From assembly GCA_938082545.1 (NCBI GenBank), contig CALKCL010000016.1, positions 25,519 to 89,518 of the forward strand: 64,000 nucleotides of DNA, given 5' to 3'. The stretch comes from an uncultured Gammaproteobacteria bacterium (GTDB taxonomy: Bacteria; Pseudomonadota; Gammaproteobacteria; Ga0077536). The position numbers were made by a program, and so were the translations under genes. Of this stretch, positions 56,097-64,000 are shown piece after piece; positions within the stretch are counted from its first letter, which is position 1; every line of letters starts with the position of its first letter. The notes beneath the pieces were generated by a model. The model was not told where the DNA came from. It did not search any database and worked only from the letters and a program-made list of their open reading frames with translations.

Positions 56097-56620
56097 CTTC
56101 GTGAGAGATATGCCATCGGGATCATCGGTGCAGGTAAAGACTCTATGTCAAGCTCGAACAGCAGTTCCATGAATAGGTCAGATGTGTTTGATAGTTCTTT
56201 GACGTCTAGTACTGCTAGATAGTCGACTTCACCAAGATTATCTATTGCGAGTTCAATGGTCCGATAGACGCCCCGTTGACCCGTAACTAAGTTTGTAATA
56301 ACAAATTGGTTACTTAAGGCGTGTTTGCGGAAGCTAAAGGTGTATTTCACTCTATGACGTTCTTTATTCCATATGTAGGGGCGAGGCTGTACCACCTTGA
56401 TATGTAAATCAAAATACAGGGCGATACCACTTTGAACTGCGGCTAGCATGTCACTATTAAAGTTTAATTTAGCTTTTGCTGCGGCCATTAATACCTTATT
56501 GCTAACTTTATACTCTAATTCAGTTAGCTTAATACCGTTGGCTAAGAGCGTTCCTGTTAGGAAAAAACAGCAAAAGTATAGAGTTGAAGCAATTATTACT
56601 TTGCTAGCTGACCGTGACAT
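56051..56620 (-). CDS. DUF4390 domain protein
   Basis: This 189-residue protein of unknown function has a signal peptide or N-terminal anchor ('VIIASTLYFCCFFLTGTLLA', residues 8-27). The rest is mostly beta-type, with 'AVQSGIALYFDLHIKVVQPR' and 'VKYTFSFRKHALSNQFVITN', as in DUF4390, whose members sit between rsmB and ntrY in gammaproteobacteria. It is likely periplasmic. The start lies inside the end of rsmB (25-base overlap) and its stop overlaps the ntrY start region, so all three are tightly coupled. Confidence 0.85.
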   Translation of the reverse strand: MSRSASKVIIASTLYFCCFFLTGTLLANGIKLTELEYKVSNKVLMAAAKAKLNFNSDMLAAVQSGIALYFDLHIKVVQPRPYIWNKERHRVKYTFSFRKHALSNQFVITNLVTGQRGVYRTIELAIDNLGEVDYLAVLDVKELSNTSDLFMELLFELDIESLPAPMIPMAYLSRSWHISSQWLRTNLTL

Positions 56621-57927
56621 TTATTTCGCTTCTTGATTAGTGAAAAGTAGAAACCGTCCATGTTTGATGCTCCCGGCAGCGTTTGCCTTCCATGTTTAGT
56701 TTTGAAACCCCACGGAAAATTTTTCATGTCGGTTCGAGCGTCACTGTTTGCCTCAAGAAAACCTTCAATGACATTGTCATTCTCAGCTCTAAGGATACTG
56801 CAGGTTATATAGAGCAGTTTCCCATTATCTGCTAACAAATACCAAAGTGTCTGCAGAAGCTCTAGTTGTTTTGTAGCTAGTTTGGCAATATCGGTCTTCT
56901 GTCGATGAAAGCGAATATCTGGATGCCTTCGAATAACACCAGTCGCGCTGCATGGGCCATCTAGTACGATAAATTTATAGTCTTTTTCTGGGATGGCATT
57001 TAGTTCGGTTGCATCTGCAATCAATGTTTTACAGCTCATCCCAAGCCGTGCGAGATTATTAGTTAATCGTTTCATTCTGTCTTGGTCGCAATCAACTGCC
57101 AGTAATGAATTCTCTTCGTTAAGGTGTTCCAAGAGGTGAGTAGTTTTCCCTCCAGGGGCGGCGCAGGCATCTAATATTGAACCGGATTTGTCAATATTTA
57201 GGACAAGCCTAGCTAGTTGCGCTGCTTCGTCTTGCACACTGAAGTGGCCTTCGTGAAATCCGGGGAGTGACTCAATTGGAGTGGGGTATTTAATGATAAC
57301 TCCATCCGGAGAATGATGCGTGCGAACAGCTTCGATATTTCTTTCAATTAGAGTTTCTAAATATTCTGTGCGAGTTAACCGTTGAGGATTTACTCGCAAG
57401 GTCAGCGGAGGATGTGCATTATTTGCCGCCAAAATACTCTCCCAATCATCCGGCCAGTCTTGGCGTATGAGAGCTGCCAGCCATGGTGGGTGATTGAAGT
57501 CAAAGTGGGTTTTTGAATCTAATGCATCCACCTGATTTTCTTTTAGATATCTTCTTAGTACTGCGTTTATTAATTTGCAGGCCCATTCTTTTTTTAAAAA
57601 CCTTGCTGCTTCGACATTTTCAGATACTAGCGCATGTGGTGGGGTCTGCATAAATTTTGCTTGGAATAACCCGCTTAATATCAGCATATGAATATCCGCA
57701 TCTTTTCGTCTGAGAGGTTTTTTTATCAAAGCGGATAAGTCTTCTGACAAGCTAAAATAATTTCTTAGCACTCCATATATACATGCTTTACAAAATGCCT
57801 GTTGTCTAGGATCTGGAATAGTGAGGCCCAGCTCAGTTGAGCATTTGGACAAAGATCGGCCATCAACAATAATTTTTTTTAGTGTTTTAGCGATAGATGG
57901 CCGTGTTAATAATTCTTGCGCTTTCAG
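56596..57927 (-). CDS. rsmB: 16S rRNA (cytosine-967-C5)-methyltransferase RsmB
   Basis: RsmB (Sun) methylates C967 of 16S rRNA. It has an N-terminal NusB-like RNA-binding domain and a C-terminal methyltransferase with 'SILDACAAPGGKTTHLLEHL', Cys in 'FIVLDGPCSATGVIRRHPDI' and 'LLYITCSILRAENDNVIEGF'. The ordinary start (TTG at 57852) would cut into the NusB-like domain. The frame stays open upstream to a CTG at 57927, six bases after AAGGA and overlapping the fmt stop as CTGA. Starting there gives 'MKAQELLTRPSIAK', which aligns with the usual RsmB beginning, and 443 residues. Confidence 0.9.
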   Translation of the reverse strand: MKAQELLTRPSIAKTLKKIIVDGRSLSKCSTELGLTIPDPRQQAFCKACIYGVLRNYFSLSEDLSALIKKPLRRKDADIHMLILSGLFQAKFMQTPPHALVSENVEAARFLKKEWACKLINAVLRRYLKENQVDALDSKTHFDFNHPPWLAALIRQDWPDDWESILAANNAHPPLTLRVNPQRLTRTEYLETLIERNIEAVRTHHSPDGVIIKYPTPIESLPGFHEGHFSVQDEAAQLARLVLNIDKSGSILDACAAPGGKTTHLLEHLNEENSLLAVDCDQDRMKRLTNNLARLGMSCKTLIADATELNAIPEKDYKFIVLDGPCSATGVIRRHPDIRFHRQKTDIAKLATKQLELLQTLWYLLADNGKLLYITCSILRAENDNVIEGFLEANSDARTDMKNFPWGFKTKHGRQTLPGASNMDGFYFSLIKKRNKCHGQLAK

Positions 57928-58850
57928 AAGAGATCCTTGTGGCCATTTAAAAAGGCTTTAGTCATCATTGGATTTTTCCCGCTGAGCTGTAGACTGTTTA
58001 TGACAATGGAACTGTCGCCTGTTACAACAGACAGCTCATCAGCAGCACTACGGAAGACTTCCCCGCACACTTTATTACCTGCGTTTAATATCCCTTCATT
58101 CGCAGAAATAATTTTAAGATCCAGGCCTTTTAGAATAGCTTTTGCGCCTGGTTTTGGACTGAGAGCACGAATTTTTCGCTCAATTTCACAAGAAGGTTTT
58201 GTCCAGTCAATTTGCTGATCTATCGCTGTTATTTTTTTAGCGTACGTTACTAAACCTTCGTCTTGTACCTGTTCGGTCAAAGTATTCGATAAAAACTTAT
58301 CAATGACTTCATTCAGTCCCACAGACCCTAGTGTTGCTAAAACCTCATGTAGAGTTCGTGAAGTTTCATTCTCTTTCATCACATGTACCTTTTTGAGTAG
58401 TACAGGTCCGGCATCAAGTTTTTCAACAATCTTCATGATTGAGATTCCACTTGAGGTATCGCCCGCCATAATCGCTCTTTGTATGGGAGCGGCCCCACGC
58501 CATCTGGGCAGAAGAGAGGCATGTACGTTGATAGCAGCTATTGGAATATCGATAATAGCCTGAGGGAGTAGCAGTCCATATGCAACTACTATTAGCAAGT
58601 CCGGTTTTAGCTCCGCAATTTGATTTCTAGCCTCAGTGCTTTTTAAATCTATTGGAGTATTTACTTTGAGAGAGCATTCCTCCGCAAAGACTTTCACTGG
58701 TGAGGGCTTGAGCTTGCGGCCTCGACCTGCTGGTCTGTCTGGTTGGGTGTAAACAGCGACAATTTCAATGTCTTTTCTAATAGTAAGAGCCTTGAGGCTC
58801 GATACTGCAAATACTGGCGTTCCTGCAAATATAACTCTTAATTTATTCAC
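57924..58850 (-). CDS. fmt: Methionyl-tRNA formyltransferase
   Basis: Fmt formylates Met-tRNAfMet for initiation, using 10-formyl-tetrahydrofolate. The 308 residues begin 'NKLRVIFAGTPVFAVSSLKA', and the formyl-donor site 'NVHASLLPRWRGAAPIQRAI' near residue 107 holds the catalytic Asn-His pair. The C-terminal domain ('NGHKDLF') is normal. It follows def by 31 bases and precedes rsmB in the conserved def-fmt-rsmB order. Confidence 0.97.
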   Translation of the reverse strand: MNKLRVIFAGTPVFAVSSLKALTIRKDIEIVAVYTQPDRPAGRGRKLKPSPVKVFAEECSLKVNTPIDLKSTEARNQIAELKPDLLIVVAYGLLLPQAIIDIPIAAINVHASLLPRWRGAAPIQRAIMAGDTSSGISIMKIVEKLDAGPVLLKKVHVMKENETSRTLHEVLATLGSVGLNEVIDKFLSNTLTEQVQDEGLVTYAKKITAIDQQIDWTKPSCEIERKIRALSPKPGAKAILKGLDLKIISANEGILNAGNKVCGEVFRSAADELSVVTGDSSIVINSLQLSGKNPMMTKAFLNGHKDLF

Positions 58851-58881
58851 CTGGTATCCTTAATCTGCTGATGCCGTTGTT

Positions 58882-59376
58882 TTAAAGTTTTATTTTCTCT
58901 AGCTTTTTACGTATGCGTTTTTGCTTAAGCGTCGATAGCTTGTCGACAAACAGCTTCCCGTCAAGATGTTCTATCTCGTGTTGTATGCAGACGGCTAGTA
59001 AACCATCTGCTTCTAGCTCAAATACTGTCCCATCGACATTTTGCGCTTTTATTTTGATTTTCTCTGCACGACTTACCTCTTCAAAAATGCCGGGAACAGA
59101 TAAACAGCCTTCTTCCATTTCTTCGGTGCCCACTTCCTCTAATAAGACCGGATTGATAAAGTGCATTGGGGCTTTCTCCTCTCGCGAGCAATCTACAACG
59201 ATTACACGCAAATGGATATTTATTTGGGTTGCGGCAAGACCTATACCGGGCGCGTCATACATTGTATCGAGCATATCTTCGATCAGTGATTCAATATTTT
59301 CATCGAATTTGGTTACCTCAGCCGCTCGCGTTCTCAATCTGTCGTCGGGATGGTGCAGGATGGTTCTTATTGCCAT
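58882..59376 (-). CDS. def: Peptide deformylase
   Basis: Def removes the formyl group from new proteins, with Fe2+ or another metal. The 164 residues show all three family motifs: '[12 protein letters not shown]' (GxGLAAxQ), '[20 protein letters not shown]' with the metal-binding Cys, and '[19 protein letters not shown]', the HExxH helix. It is the first gene of the minus-strand block to trkH and lies opposite smg across a gap of about 360 bases. Confidence 0.97.
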   Translation of the reverse strand: MAIRTILHHPDDRLRTRAAEVTKFDENIESLIEDMLDTMYDAPGIGLAATQINIHLRVIVVDCSREEKAPMHFINPVLLEEVGTEEMEEGCLSVPGIFEEVSRAEKIKIKAQNVDGTVFELEADGLLAVCIQHEIEHLDGKLFVDKLSTLKQKRIRKKLEKIKL

Positions 59377-59762
59377 AACGTATAGACTGCTTAAATAATT
59401 GTAATTATGCTCTAAACCTATTGTAACACACTGATTCTCATGACAGAATTCGATTCCATCGTGGATGCTCTCCGTTTATTGTTGGTATTGACTAGCAGTT
59501 TTGTGTTTTTTGCGGAGACAACTGGGCAGGATTTCGGATACGATTGACGACATTGAGTCTTTCCGCCATGCTTGCATGGAAGACACTCTCAGCGATTAGT
59601 GAATAACGATCGCCCTATTGAGGGGGTAAACTGCGCCAGGCGAACAAGTTGGGAGGAGCTATTTTTTCACCCATACAAAATGTGCGCTTTGACTGTTATA
59701 AATTTTGAATTATCAGCTTCTGTCATCATAAGGAGTTGATATACCTTTTTGAGAAATCTAAG
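59377..59762. other. Gap where LysM and dprA genes normally lie
   Basis: In related gammaproteobacteria a LysM-domain gene and dprA sit between def and smg. Here there is only about 390 bases with no full-length gene. The one readable piece is a 35-codon frame (59440-59547) whose start resembles a signal peptide. Promoters for def and smg are expected in this region, but I cannot name them with confidence. Confidence 0.6.
59440..59547 (+). pseudogene. Short frame with signal-peptide-like start, possible relic of the LysM gene
   Basis: The frame encodes 35 residues: a few polar residues, one arginine, then '[19 protein letters not shown]', and stops soon after. The hydrophobic core ending in 'FFA' looks like a signal peptide, and the gene that usually begins here encodes an exported LysM protein. 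It could equally be a chance frame. No LysM motif is left after it. Confidence 0.25.
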
Positions 59763-60242
59763 ATGAAGCAAACGCTTATCGATATTCTAATCTACCTCTT
59801 CGAGAACTACATTGAAGAGGATATTGAATTAGAAGCAGATGGGGAACGCCTCAAATCAGAGCTCCGTAGCGCCGGTTTTGAGTCTACACAGGTGTCTAAG
59901 GCTTTTGATTGGTTGCAGGATTTGGCAGAGTCAGAATCGAGTTCAGCTCACAATATCGGAGCAAACCCATCATCTATTCGTGTTTATTCTGCCGAAGAGC
60001 AGAGAAAAATGGATACTGAATGTAGAGGTTTTGTGCACTTTTTAGAGCAGGCTGGGATATTGAGCGGGACTAGCCGAGAGCTCGTAATAGATAGAATTTT
60101 TGCTCTTGAAACCGATGATATTGACCTCTCGCAGCTAAAATGGATAATTCTGATGGTCTTGCTTAATCAGCCGGATCAAAGTGAAGAATTTCTTTGGATG
60201 GAAGATCTTGTAATGGATGGGATATCAGGAAAATTGCACTGA
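59763..60242 (+). CDS. smg: Smg family protein (DUF494)
   Basis: Smg is a small conserved protein of unknown function, nearly always next to dprA and topA. The 159 residues start 'MKQTLIDILIYLFENYIEED' and continue with an acidic helical region ('KLKSELRSAGF'-like 'RLKSELRSAGFESTQVSKAF') as in the E. coli protein. The open frame begins nine codons earlier at TTG 59736, directly against AAGGAG. I prefer ATG 59763 because it matches the family start, though its own Shine-Dalgarno is poor. Confidence 0.88.
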   Translation: MKQTLIDILIYLFENYIEEDIELEADGERLKSELRSAGFESTQVSKAFDWLQDLAESESSSAHNIGANPSSIRVYSAEEQRKMDTECRGFVHFLEQAGILSGTSRELVIDRIFALETDDIDLSQLKWIILMVLLNQPDQSEEFLWMEDLVMDGISGKLH

Positions 60243-60310
60243 CCTCTGGTTTTTTTGATGGACAATTCTGATAATTTAACTGTTAAACCTACAATCACAA
60301 GAATATAAAT

Positions 60311-62797
60311 ATGGCAACAAATCTGGTAATTGTTGAGTCTCCTGCGAAAGCAAACACTATAAAAAAGTATTTAGGTCCTGACTTTGAGGTTCTCGCATCG
60401 TACGGCCACGTTCGGGATTTAAGGAAAAAAAATGGTGCTGTAGATCCCGAAAGTGATTTTTTTATGCATTATGAAATCGGTGAAAGAAGCGTAAAACATG
60501 TAGACGCCATTACCAAGGCGATGAAAAAAGCAAAGGCTCTCTATCTCGCGACTGACTTGGATCGCGAAGGTGAGGCAATATCTTGGCATCTTGTAGAACT
60601 ACTAAAGGAAAAGAACGTTCTAAAGGATAAAGCGGTGCATCGTGTTGTATTTAGTGAGATTACTGAGAAAGCTATAAAGGAAGCCATAGCCTCAACGCGA
60701 GAGGTTTCTATGCCATTAGTCAATGCACAGCAAACACGCCGTGCGCTGGATCACTTGGTAGGTTTCAATTTATCCCCTTTGCTTTGGAAGAAAATAAAAT
60801 ATGGCCTGTCTGCTGGCCGTGTACAGAGTCCAGCTCTGAGATTGATCTGCGAGAGAGAAGATCAGATAGAAAAATTCGAGGGCAGGGAATATTGGAGTAT
60901 TGAGTCAGAAACAGAGAGCTTTCCGGCGCGGCTAATCAAACTTCATGAAGAAAAAATCTCACAATTTTCTATAGTCTCCCAGTCAAAAGCGTCCGAAGCT
61001 AGAGATCAGCTTTTAACTGCGAGCCAAGGCGTTTTAGTTGTAGATAGTGTCGAGAAGAAACAACGTAAAAGGAACCCAACACCTCCGTTTATTACCTCTA
61101 CCCTTCAGCAGGAAGGGGGTAGGAAATTAGGTTTTACAGCACAAAGAACGATGCGGGTAGCGCAGCAATTATATGAAGGACTATCTGTCGGTGACGAAGG
61201 GGGTCCAGTTGGCCTAATAAGTTATATGCGGACTGATTCTTTGAATTTAGCTGTGGATGCCACTGATGAGTTGCGACAGTTTATAACAAGTAAATACGGT
61301 GCAGATCAGCTTCCATCTGAGGTGCGATTTTTTAAAACAAAATCTAAGAATGCTCAGGAAGCACATGAGGCCATCCGACCAACGTCTTGTTTTCGACAAC
61401 CTAGTGATTTAAGAAGTTACCTGACTGACGAACAATATCGGCTATATGATCTCATTTGGAAGAGAACAGTCGCTTGTCAGATGATACAAGCCACAATAGA
61501 CACAGTTTCAGTCAACTTATCTGCCGGTGACGTGGGTGTATTTCGTGCCACGGGATCTACCATAGCTGAGTTGGGGTTTATGGCTGTTTATAAAGAAGGC
61601 TCTGATGAGTCTTCTTCAGTGCCCACTGACGATCAGGAGAAGACCTTGCCTCCGCTTACAGTAGGGCAGAAAATCGGTCAGAAAGCCATTAAGGCAGAGC
61701 AACATTTTACACAGCCACCGCCGAGATACACTGAAGCCAGCTTAGTGAAAATTTTAGAAGAGTACGGCATAGGAAGGCCTTCTACTTATGCGGCAATTAT
61801 GTCTACTCTAGTTCAGCGTGAGTACGTTTCAAATGAGAAAAGGCGTTTCGAGCCAACAGATATAGGCCGACTTGTGAACAACTTTATAACAAGTCACTTT
61901 ACGAAGTATGTAGATTATGAGTTTACGGCTCGTTTAGAAGACGATCTTGATGCGGTGTCTAGAGGGGAGAAAGATTGGGTCAGTTTGTTGAGCGAGTTCT
62001 GGCAGCCTTTCAAAGAAACATTAGACGATAAAGAGATTTCTGTGACTACCGACGAAGCTAAAGGCTCGCGAAACCTAGGAATCCACCCGAAAAGCGGTGA
62101 GCCTGTTTCAGTAAGGATGGGTCGGTACGGATGGGTTCTTGTGATTGGAGATCTGTCAATCCTTGAGAAGAAGCCGATTTTTTCTCCAGTGCCTCCTGGT
62201 ACCAAAATTAGTACTATGACTCTGGAAGATGCGCTTACTTTCACGACAATGCCTAGAAAATTGGCTAACCCTAATACCGATGAAAATATTTTTATGGAAG
62301 CGGATCTAAGCGAGTTAGTTATAGGCATTGGTAGGTTTGGTCCTTATGTGCGTTACGGAGATAAGTTCGCGAGCATAAAGACAAAAAAAGACAAAGACAA
62401 AGACAAAGATCAAGACAAAGATCAAGATAGCGGGATAGAGACTCAACTAGATGACCCTTATTCTATTTCGTATGCCCGTGCCCGTGAATTAGTCATAGAA
62501 AAAATAAAAGCTGATGCGGCTAAATTGATCAAATTCTTTCCTGAGCAAGGTATTTCTATCTTGCATGGACGCTGGGGGCCTTATCTCACTGATGGCTCCA
62601 AGAATGCACGAATACCAAAAGATCAAATAGCCGAGAGCTTAAGCGTTAGCGAGTGTATTGCCTTGATAGAGGCCGCTCCTGAGAGAAGAGGCCGAGGTAC
62701 TAAGAAGAAAGTAGCTACTAAGAAGAAAGTAGCTAATAAGAAGAAAGTAGCTAATAAGAAGAAAGTAGCTACTAAGAAGAAAGCGGACTCTGAATAA
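60311..62797 (+). CDS. topA: DNA topoisomerase I
   Basis: TopA relaxes negative supercoils. The 828 residues contain the Toprim domain ('LVIVESPAKANTIKKYLGPD' and 'YLATDLDREGEAISWHLVEL') and the active-site tyrosine in 'GLISYMRTDSLNLAVDA' near residue 308. In E. coli and Pseudomonas the C-terminus has zinc ribbons; here there are none, and instead toprim_C-type repeats ('GRFGPYVRYG', 'HGRWGPYLTDG') and a Lys-rich tail, as in alphaproteobacterial and many other TopA proteins. Two low-complexity stretches are noted separately. It sits in the conserved smg-topA-tsaC order. Confidence 0.96.
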   Translation: MATNLVIVESPAKANTIKKYLGPDFEVLASYGHVRDLRKKNGAVDPESDFFMHYEIGERSVKHVDAITKAMKKAKALYLATDLDREGEAISWHLVELLKEKNVLKDKAVHRVVFSEITEKAIKEAIASTREVSMPLVNAQQTRRALDHLVGFNLSPLLWKKIKYGLSAGRVQSPALRLICEREDQIEKFEGREYWSIESETESFPARLIKLHEEKISQFSIVSQSKASEARDQLLTASQGVLVVDSVEKKQRKRNPTPPFITSTLQQEGGRKLGFTAQRTMRVAQQLYEGLSVGDEGGPVGLISYMRTDSLNLAVDATDELRQFITSKYGADQLPSEVRFFKTKSKNAQEAHEAIRPTSCFRQPSDLRSYLTDEQYRLYDLIWKRTVACQMIQATIDTVSVNLSAGDVGVFRATGSTIAELGFMAVYKEGSDESSSVPTDDQEKTLPPLTVGQKIGQKAIKAEQHFTQPPPRYTEASLVKILEEYGIGRPSTYAAIMSTLVQREYVSNEKRRFEPTDIGRLVNNFITSHFTKYVDYEFTARLEDDLDAVSRGEKDWVSLLSEFWQPFKETLDDKEISVTTDEAKGSRNLGIHPKSGEPVSVRMGRYGWVLVIGDLSILEKKPIFSPVPPGTKISTMTLEDALTFTTMPRKLANPNTDENIFMEADLSELVIGIGRFGPYVRYGDKFASIKTKKDKDKDKDQDKDQDSGIETQLDDPYSISYARARELVIEKIKADAAKLIKFFPEQGISILHGRWGPYLTDGSKNARIPKDQIAESLSVSECIALIEAAPERRGRGTKKKVATKKKVANKKKVANKKKVATKKKADSE
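62390..62428 (+). repeat. Six-base tandem repeat (GACAAA/GATCAA) inside topA
   Basis: The unit GACAAA/GATCAA is repeated about six times and encodes an alternating Lys/Gln-Asp run (KDKDKDQDKDQD). It lies in a linker between C-terminal TopA repeats and is in frame, so length changes by one unit would keep the protein readable. Confidence 0.85.
62702..62785 (+). repeat. Eighteen-base tandem repeat at the 3' end of topA
   Basis: Four nearly exact copies of AAGAAGAAAGTAGCTAMT plus a partial fifth encode KKKVA(T/N) repeats, the Lys-rich tail of TopA. Such tails bind DNA non-specifically. Copies differ only in the last codon (ACT/AAT). Confidence 0.92.
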
Positions 62798-62872
62798 ATA
62801 TAAGTAGGTATGGTCTCTGACATAAGGGTCAAATTTGATATTTCGCGCTAACTTGAAGAACGAAAGCAAAAT

Positions 62873-63424
62873 ATGAATTATGATTGGAAGCTCACTTCAG
62901 CGGCTAATCATTTGCGTCGTGGTGATCTAATAGCGCATGCTACCGAGTCCGTTGTTGGTCTCGCTACGAGTGTTTACTCAGTAGCCGGCTTTAATAAGCT
63001 GATGAGATTAAAGTCTAGGACGGCAGTTAAAAAATTCTTAGTCATAGCAGCTAATTTGTCCCAAGTTCGGGAAGTCGCTGATATAGAAGTGCCTTTGCAA
63101 GTCGAAATTCTTGAGTCGTGGCCGGGAGCCGTTACGTGGGTTTTACCTTTGTCTAGGCAGGCACCTCCTTGGTTGGCTAGTGAAGAAGGGGAAGTGGCTA
63201 TTAGGATGACTGGGCACAAGCAGGCTAATCAATTATGTCAGCTGAGTGGGCCGCTTGTTTCCACTAGCGCTAATAGGGCAGGTAAGGTGCCGGCTAAAAC
63301 ATTGCATCGTGCTAGATCATATTTTGGGCAAGAGGTTGATTTTTACTTGTCTGGTAAGCTTGGAGGGAGCGTACGTCCATCGAAAATTATGCATGGAGTC
63401 AACGGAGATATAATTAGAGAGTGA
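62873..63424 (+). CDS. tsaC: Threonylcarbamoyl-AMP synthase TsaC
   Basis: TsaC makes threonylcarbamoyl-AMP from Thr, bicarbonate and ATP for the t6A37 modification of tRNAs reading ANN codons. The 183-residue YrdC-type protein shows the family pattern: 'AHATESVVGLATSVYS', 'LMRLKSRTAVKKFLVIAANL' with the Lys/Arg substrate residues, 'WPGAVTWVLPLS', and 'LSGPLVSTSANRAGKVPA' near the end. This short form lacks the C-terminal Sua5 domain. It follows topA by 75 bases as in most gammaproteobacteria. Confidence 0.95.
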   Translation: MNYDWKLTSAANHLRRGDLIAHATESVVGLATSVYSVAGFNKLMRLKSRTAVKKFLVIAANLSQVREVADIEVPLQVEILESWPGAVTWVLPLSRQAPPWLASEEGEVAIRMTGHKQANQLCQLSGPLVSTSANRAGKVPAKTLHRARSYFGQEVDFYLSGKLGGSVRPSKIMHGVNGDIIRE

Positions 63425-63430
63425 AATGTG

Positions 63431-63460
63431 TTGACACAACCGATGTTAATTTAAGACAAT
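63431..63460 (+). promoter_or_regulatory. Candidate sigma70 promoter of the tRNA-Tyr/Gly/Thr-tuf operon
   Basis: A perfect TTGACA (63431-63436) is followed after 18 bases by GACAAT (63455-63460), placing the start a few bases before tRNA-Tyr. A strong promoter is expected for this operon. It begins just after the tsaC stop. Confidence 0.6.
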
Positions 63461-63476
63461 AGTGGGTTACCGTTTT

Positions 63477-63561
<85 letters not shown>

Positions 63562-63589
63562 TCGGGCGTCAGATTCGTAAGAGAGCGAG

Positions 63590-63663
63590 GCGGGTATCGT
63601 ATAGTGGTATTACCTTAGCCTTCCAAGCTAATGATAGGAGTTCGATTCTCCTTACCCGCTCCA
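63590..63663 (+). tRNA. tRNA-Gly (anticodon TCC)
   Basis: The acceptor stem GCGGGTA (63590-63596) pairs with TACCCGC (63653-63659). The anticodon loop CTTCCAA gives TCC at 63622-63624, reading GGA/GGG. T loop GTTCGATTC is present and CCA is encoded. Confidence 0.95.
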
Positions 63664-63728
63664 CTGAAAGGACTGATGGTTAGTATGATAGGCTGTTGGA
63701 GAAGCCATTGAAGCTGAGCGATTTTAAA

Positions 63729-63804
63729 GCCCATATAGCTCAGTTGGTAGAGCACTTCCTTGGTAGGGAAGAGGTCATCGGTTCGACTCCGATTATGGGC
63801 TCCA
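63729..63804 (+). tRNA. tRNA-Thr (anticodon GGT)
   Basis: The acceptor stem GCCCATA (63729-63735) pairs with TATGGGC (63794-63800). The anticodon stem CTTCC/GGAAG encloses the loop TTGGTAG, giving GGT at 63762-63764. CCA is encoded. Tyr-Gly-Thr ahead of tuf matches the gammaproteobacterial tyrU-glyT-thrT-tufB layout. Confidence 0.95.
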
Positions 63805-63885
63805 CGTAAGTAAAGTGGCAGAAACGGTAATTAACAGAACATAAAGTTTTTAGCTAAATATAGATAGATTAGAGGGTTAGCGACC

Positions 63886-64000
63886 ATGGCGAAGGAAAAA
63901 TTTGAACGAACGAAACCACATGTAAACGTAGGTACTATTGGCCACGTAGATCATGGGAAGACGACGCTAACGGCGGCGCTCACGATAATTAGTGCCAAGA
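63886..64000 (+). CDS. tuf: Elongation factor Tu, 5' end only
   Basis: EF-Tu brings aminoacyl-tRNA to the ribosome. Only the first 38 codons are in the window. They encode '[20 protein letters not shown]' followed by '[12 protein letters not shown]', which contains the GTP-binding P-loop GHVDHGKT. The gene follows tRNA-Thr by 81 bases and is probably co-transcribed with the tRNAs. It continues past the window end. Confidence 0.97.
   Translation, partial: MAKEKFERTKPHVNVGTIGHVDHGKTTLTAALTIISAK

Noticed and set aside
61915-62328. 137-codon minus-strand frame in topA, and similar long antisense frames (for example in hslV, ntrY and def)
   Set aside because: All lie fully inside well-supported genes and their translations show no family features.

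Overview
The window is a dense, contiguous piece of a gammaproteobacterial chromosome. The evidence is the run of gammaproteobacterial gene orders: lpxC/secA/argJ/mutT-thiE; coaE-zapD; dapF-DUF484-xerC-hslVU-DUF971-ubiE-ubiJ-ubiB; trkH-trkA-ntrX-ntrY-DUF4390-rsmB-fmt-def; smg-topA-tsaC; and a tRNA-Tyr/Gly/Thr cluster followed by tuf. The base composition is AT-leaning by eye, gaps are short and stop/start overlaps are frequent. Several usual neighbours are absent: LysM protein and dprA between def and smg, secB/grx between the rhodanese and gpsA, and yacG after zapD. This suggests a fairly small, streamlined, free-living gammaproteobacterium with pseudomonad-like gene order. I cannot assign a genus. 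I see no prophage, insertion sequence, integron or CRISPR array.

Layout. 1-9.9 kb: lipid A (lpxC), a DciA-like helicase loader, secA, argJ, a Nudix-ThiE fusion, then on the minus strand rluD, a frameshifted pgeF, coaE and zapD. 10-20 kb: bamD, glutamine-dependent nadE, sucCD, a small PP0621-type protein, suhB, trmJ, purM, a PerM-like permease and hda. 20-28 kb: arsC-like, proS, a possible leucine-rich leader, the branched-chain operon ilvB-ilvN-ilvC, pssA, a holD candidate, rimI and pagL. 28.9-31 kb: a PolB-type exonuclease homologue that lacks its first metal-binding motif, then rlmD. 31-35.9 kb: a peptide-type ABC binding protein, a signal-less YkuD protein, two permeases and nagZ; together these look like a muropeptide uptake and recycling unit without its ATPase. 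36-45 kb: mscS, dapF, DUF484, xerC, hslVU, DUF971 and ubiE/ubiJ/ubiB. 45-49.6 kb: gpmI, rhodanese, gpsA, trmL and a class 1B-type pyrD. 49.6-59.4 kb, minus strand: trkH, trkA, ntrX, ntrY, DUF4390, rsmB, fmt and def. 59.4-64 kb: a gap where LysM/dprA would normally lie, then smg, topA, tsaC, three tRNAs and the 5' end of tuf.

Most of the content is housekeeping: envelope synthesis and peptidoglycan recycling, translation and RNA modification, ubiquinone, branched-chain amino acids, NAD, K+ uptake and proteostasis. The points most worth checking are departures inside familiar genes. These are a muropeptide recycling cluster with an ElsL-like cytoplasmic YkuD enzyme, an NtrX without the GAFTGA loop and with an altered Walker B, an exonuclease homologue without its DxE motif, a hairpin that may bring a distant Shine-Dalgarno next to a start codon, apparent non-AUG starts in rsmB and argJ, a frameshift in pgeF, and a class 1B PyrD without a pyrK neighbour.
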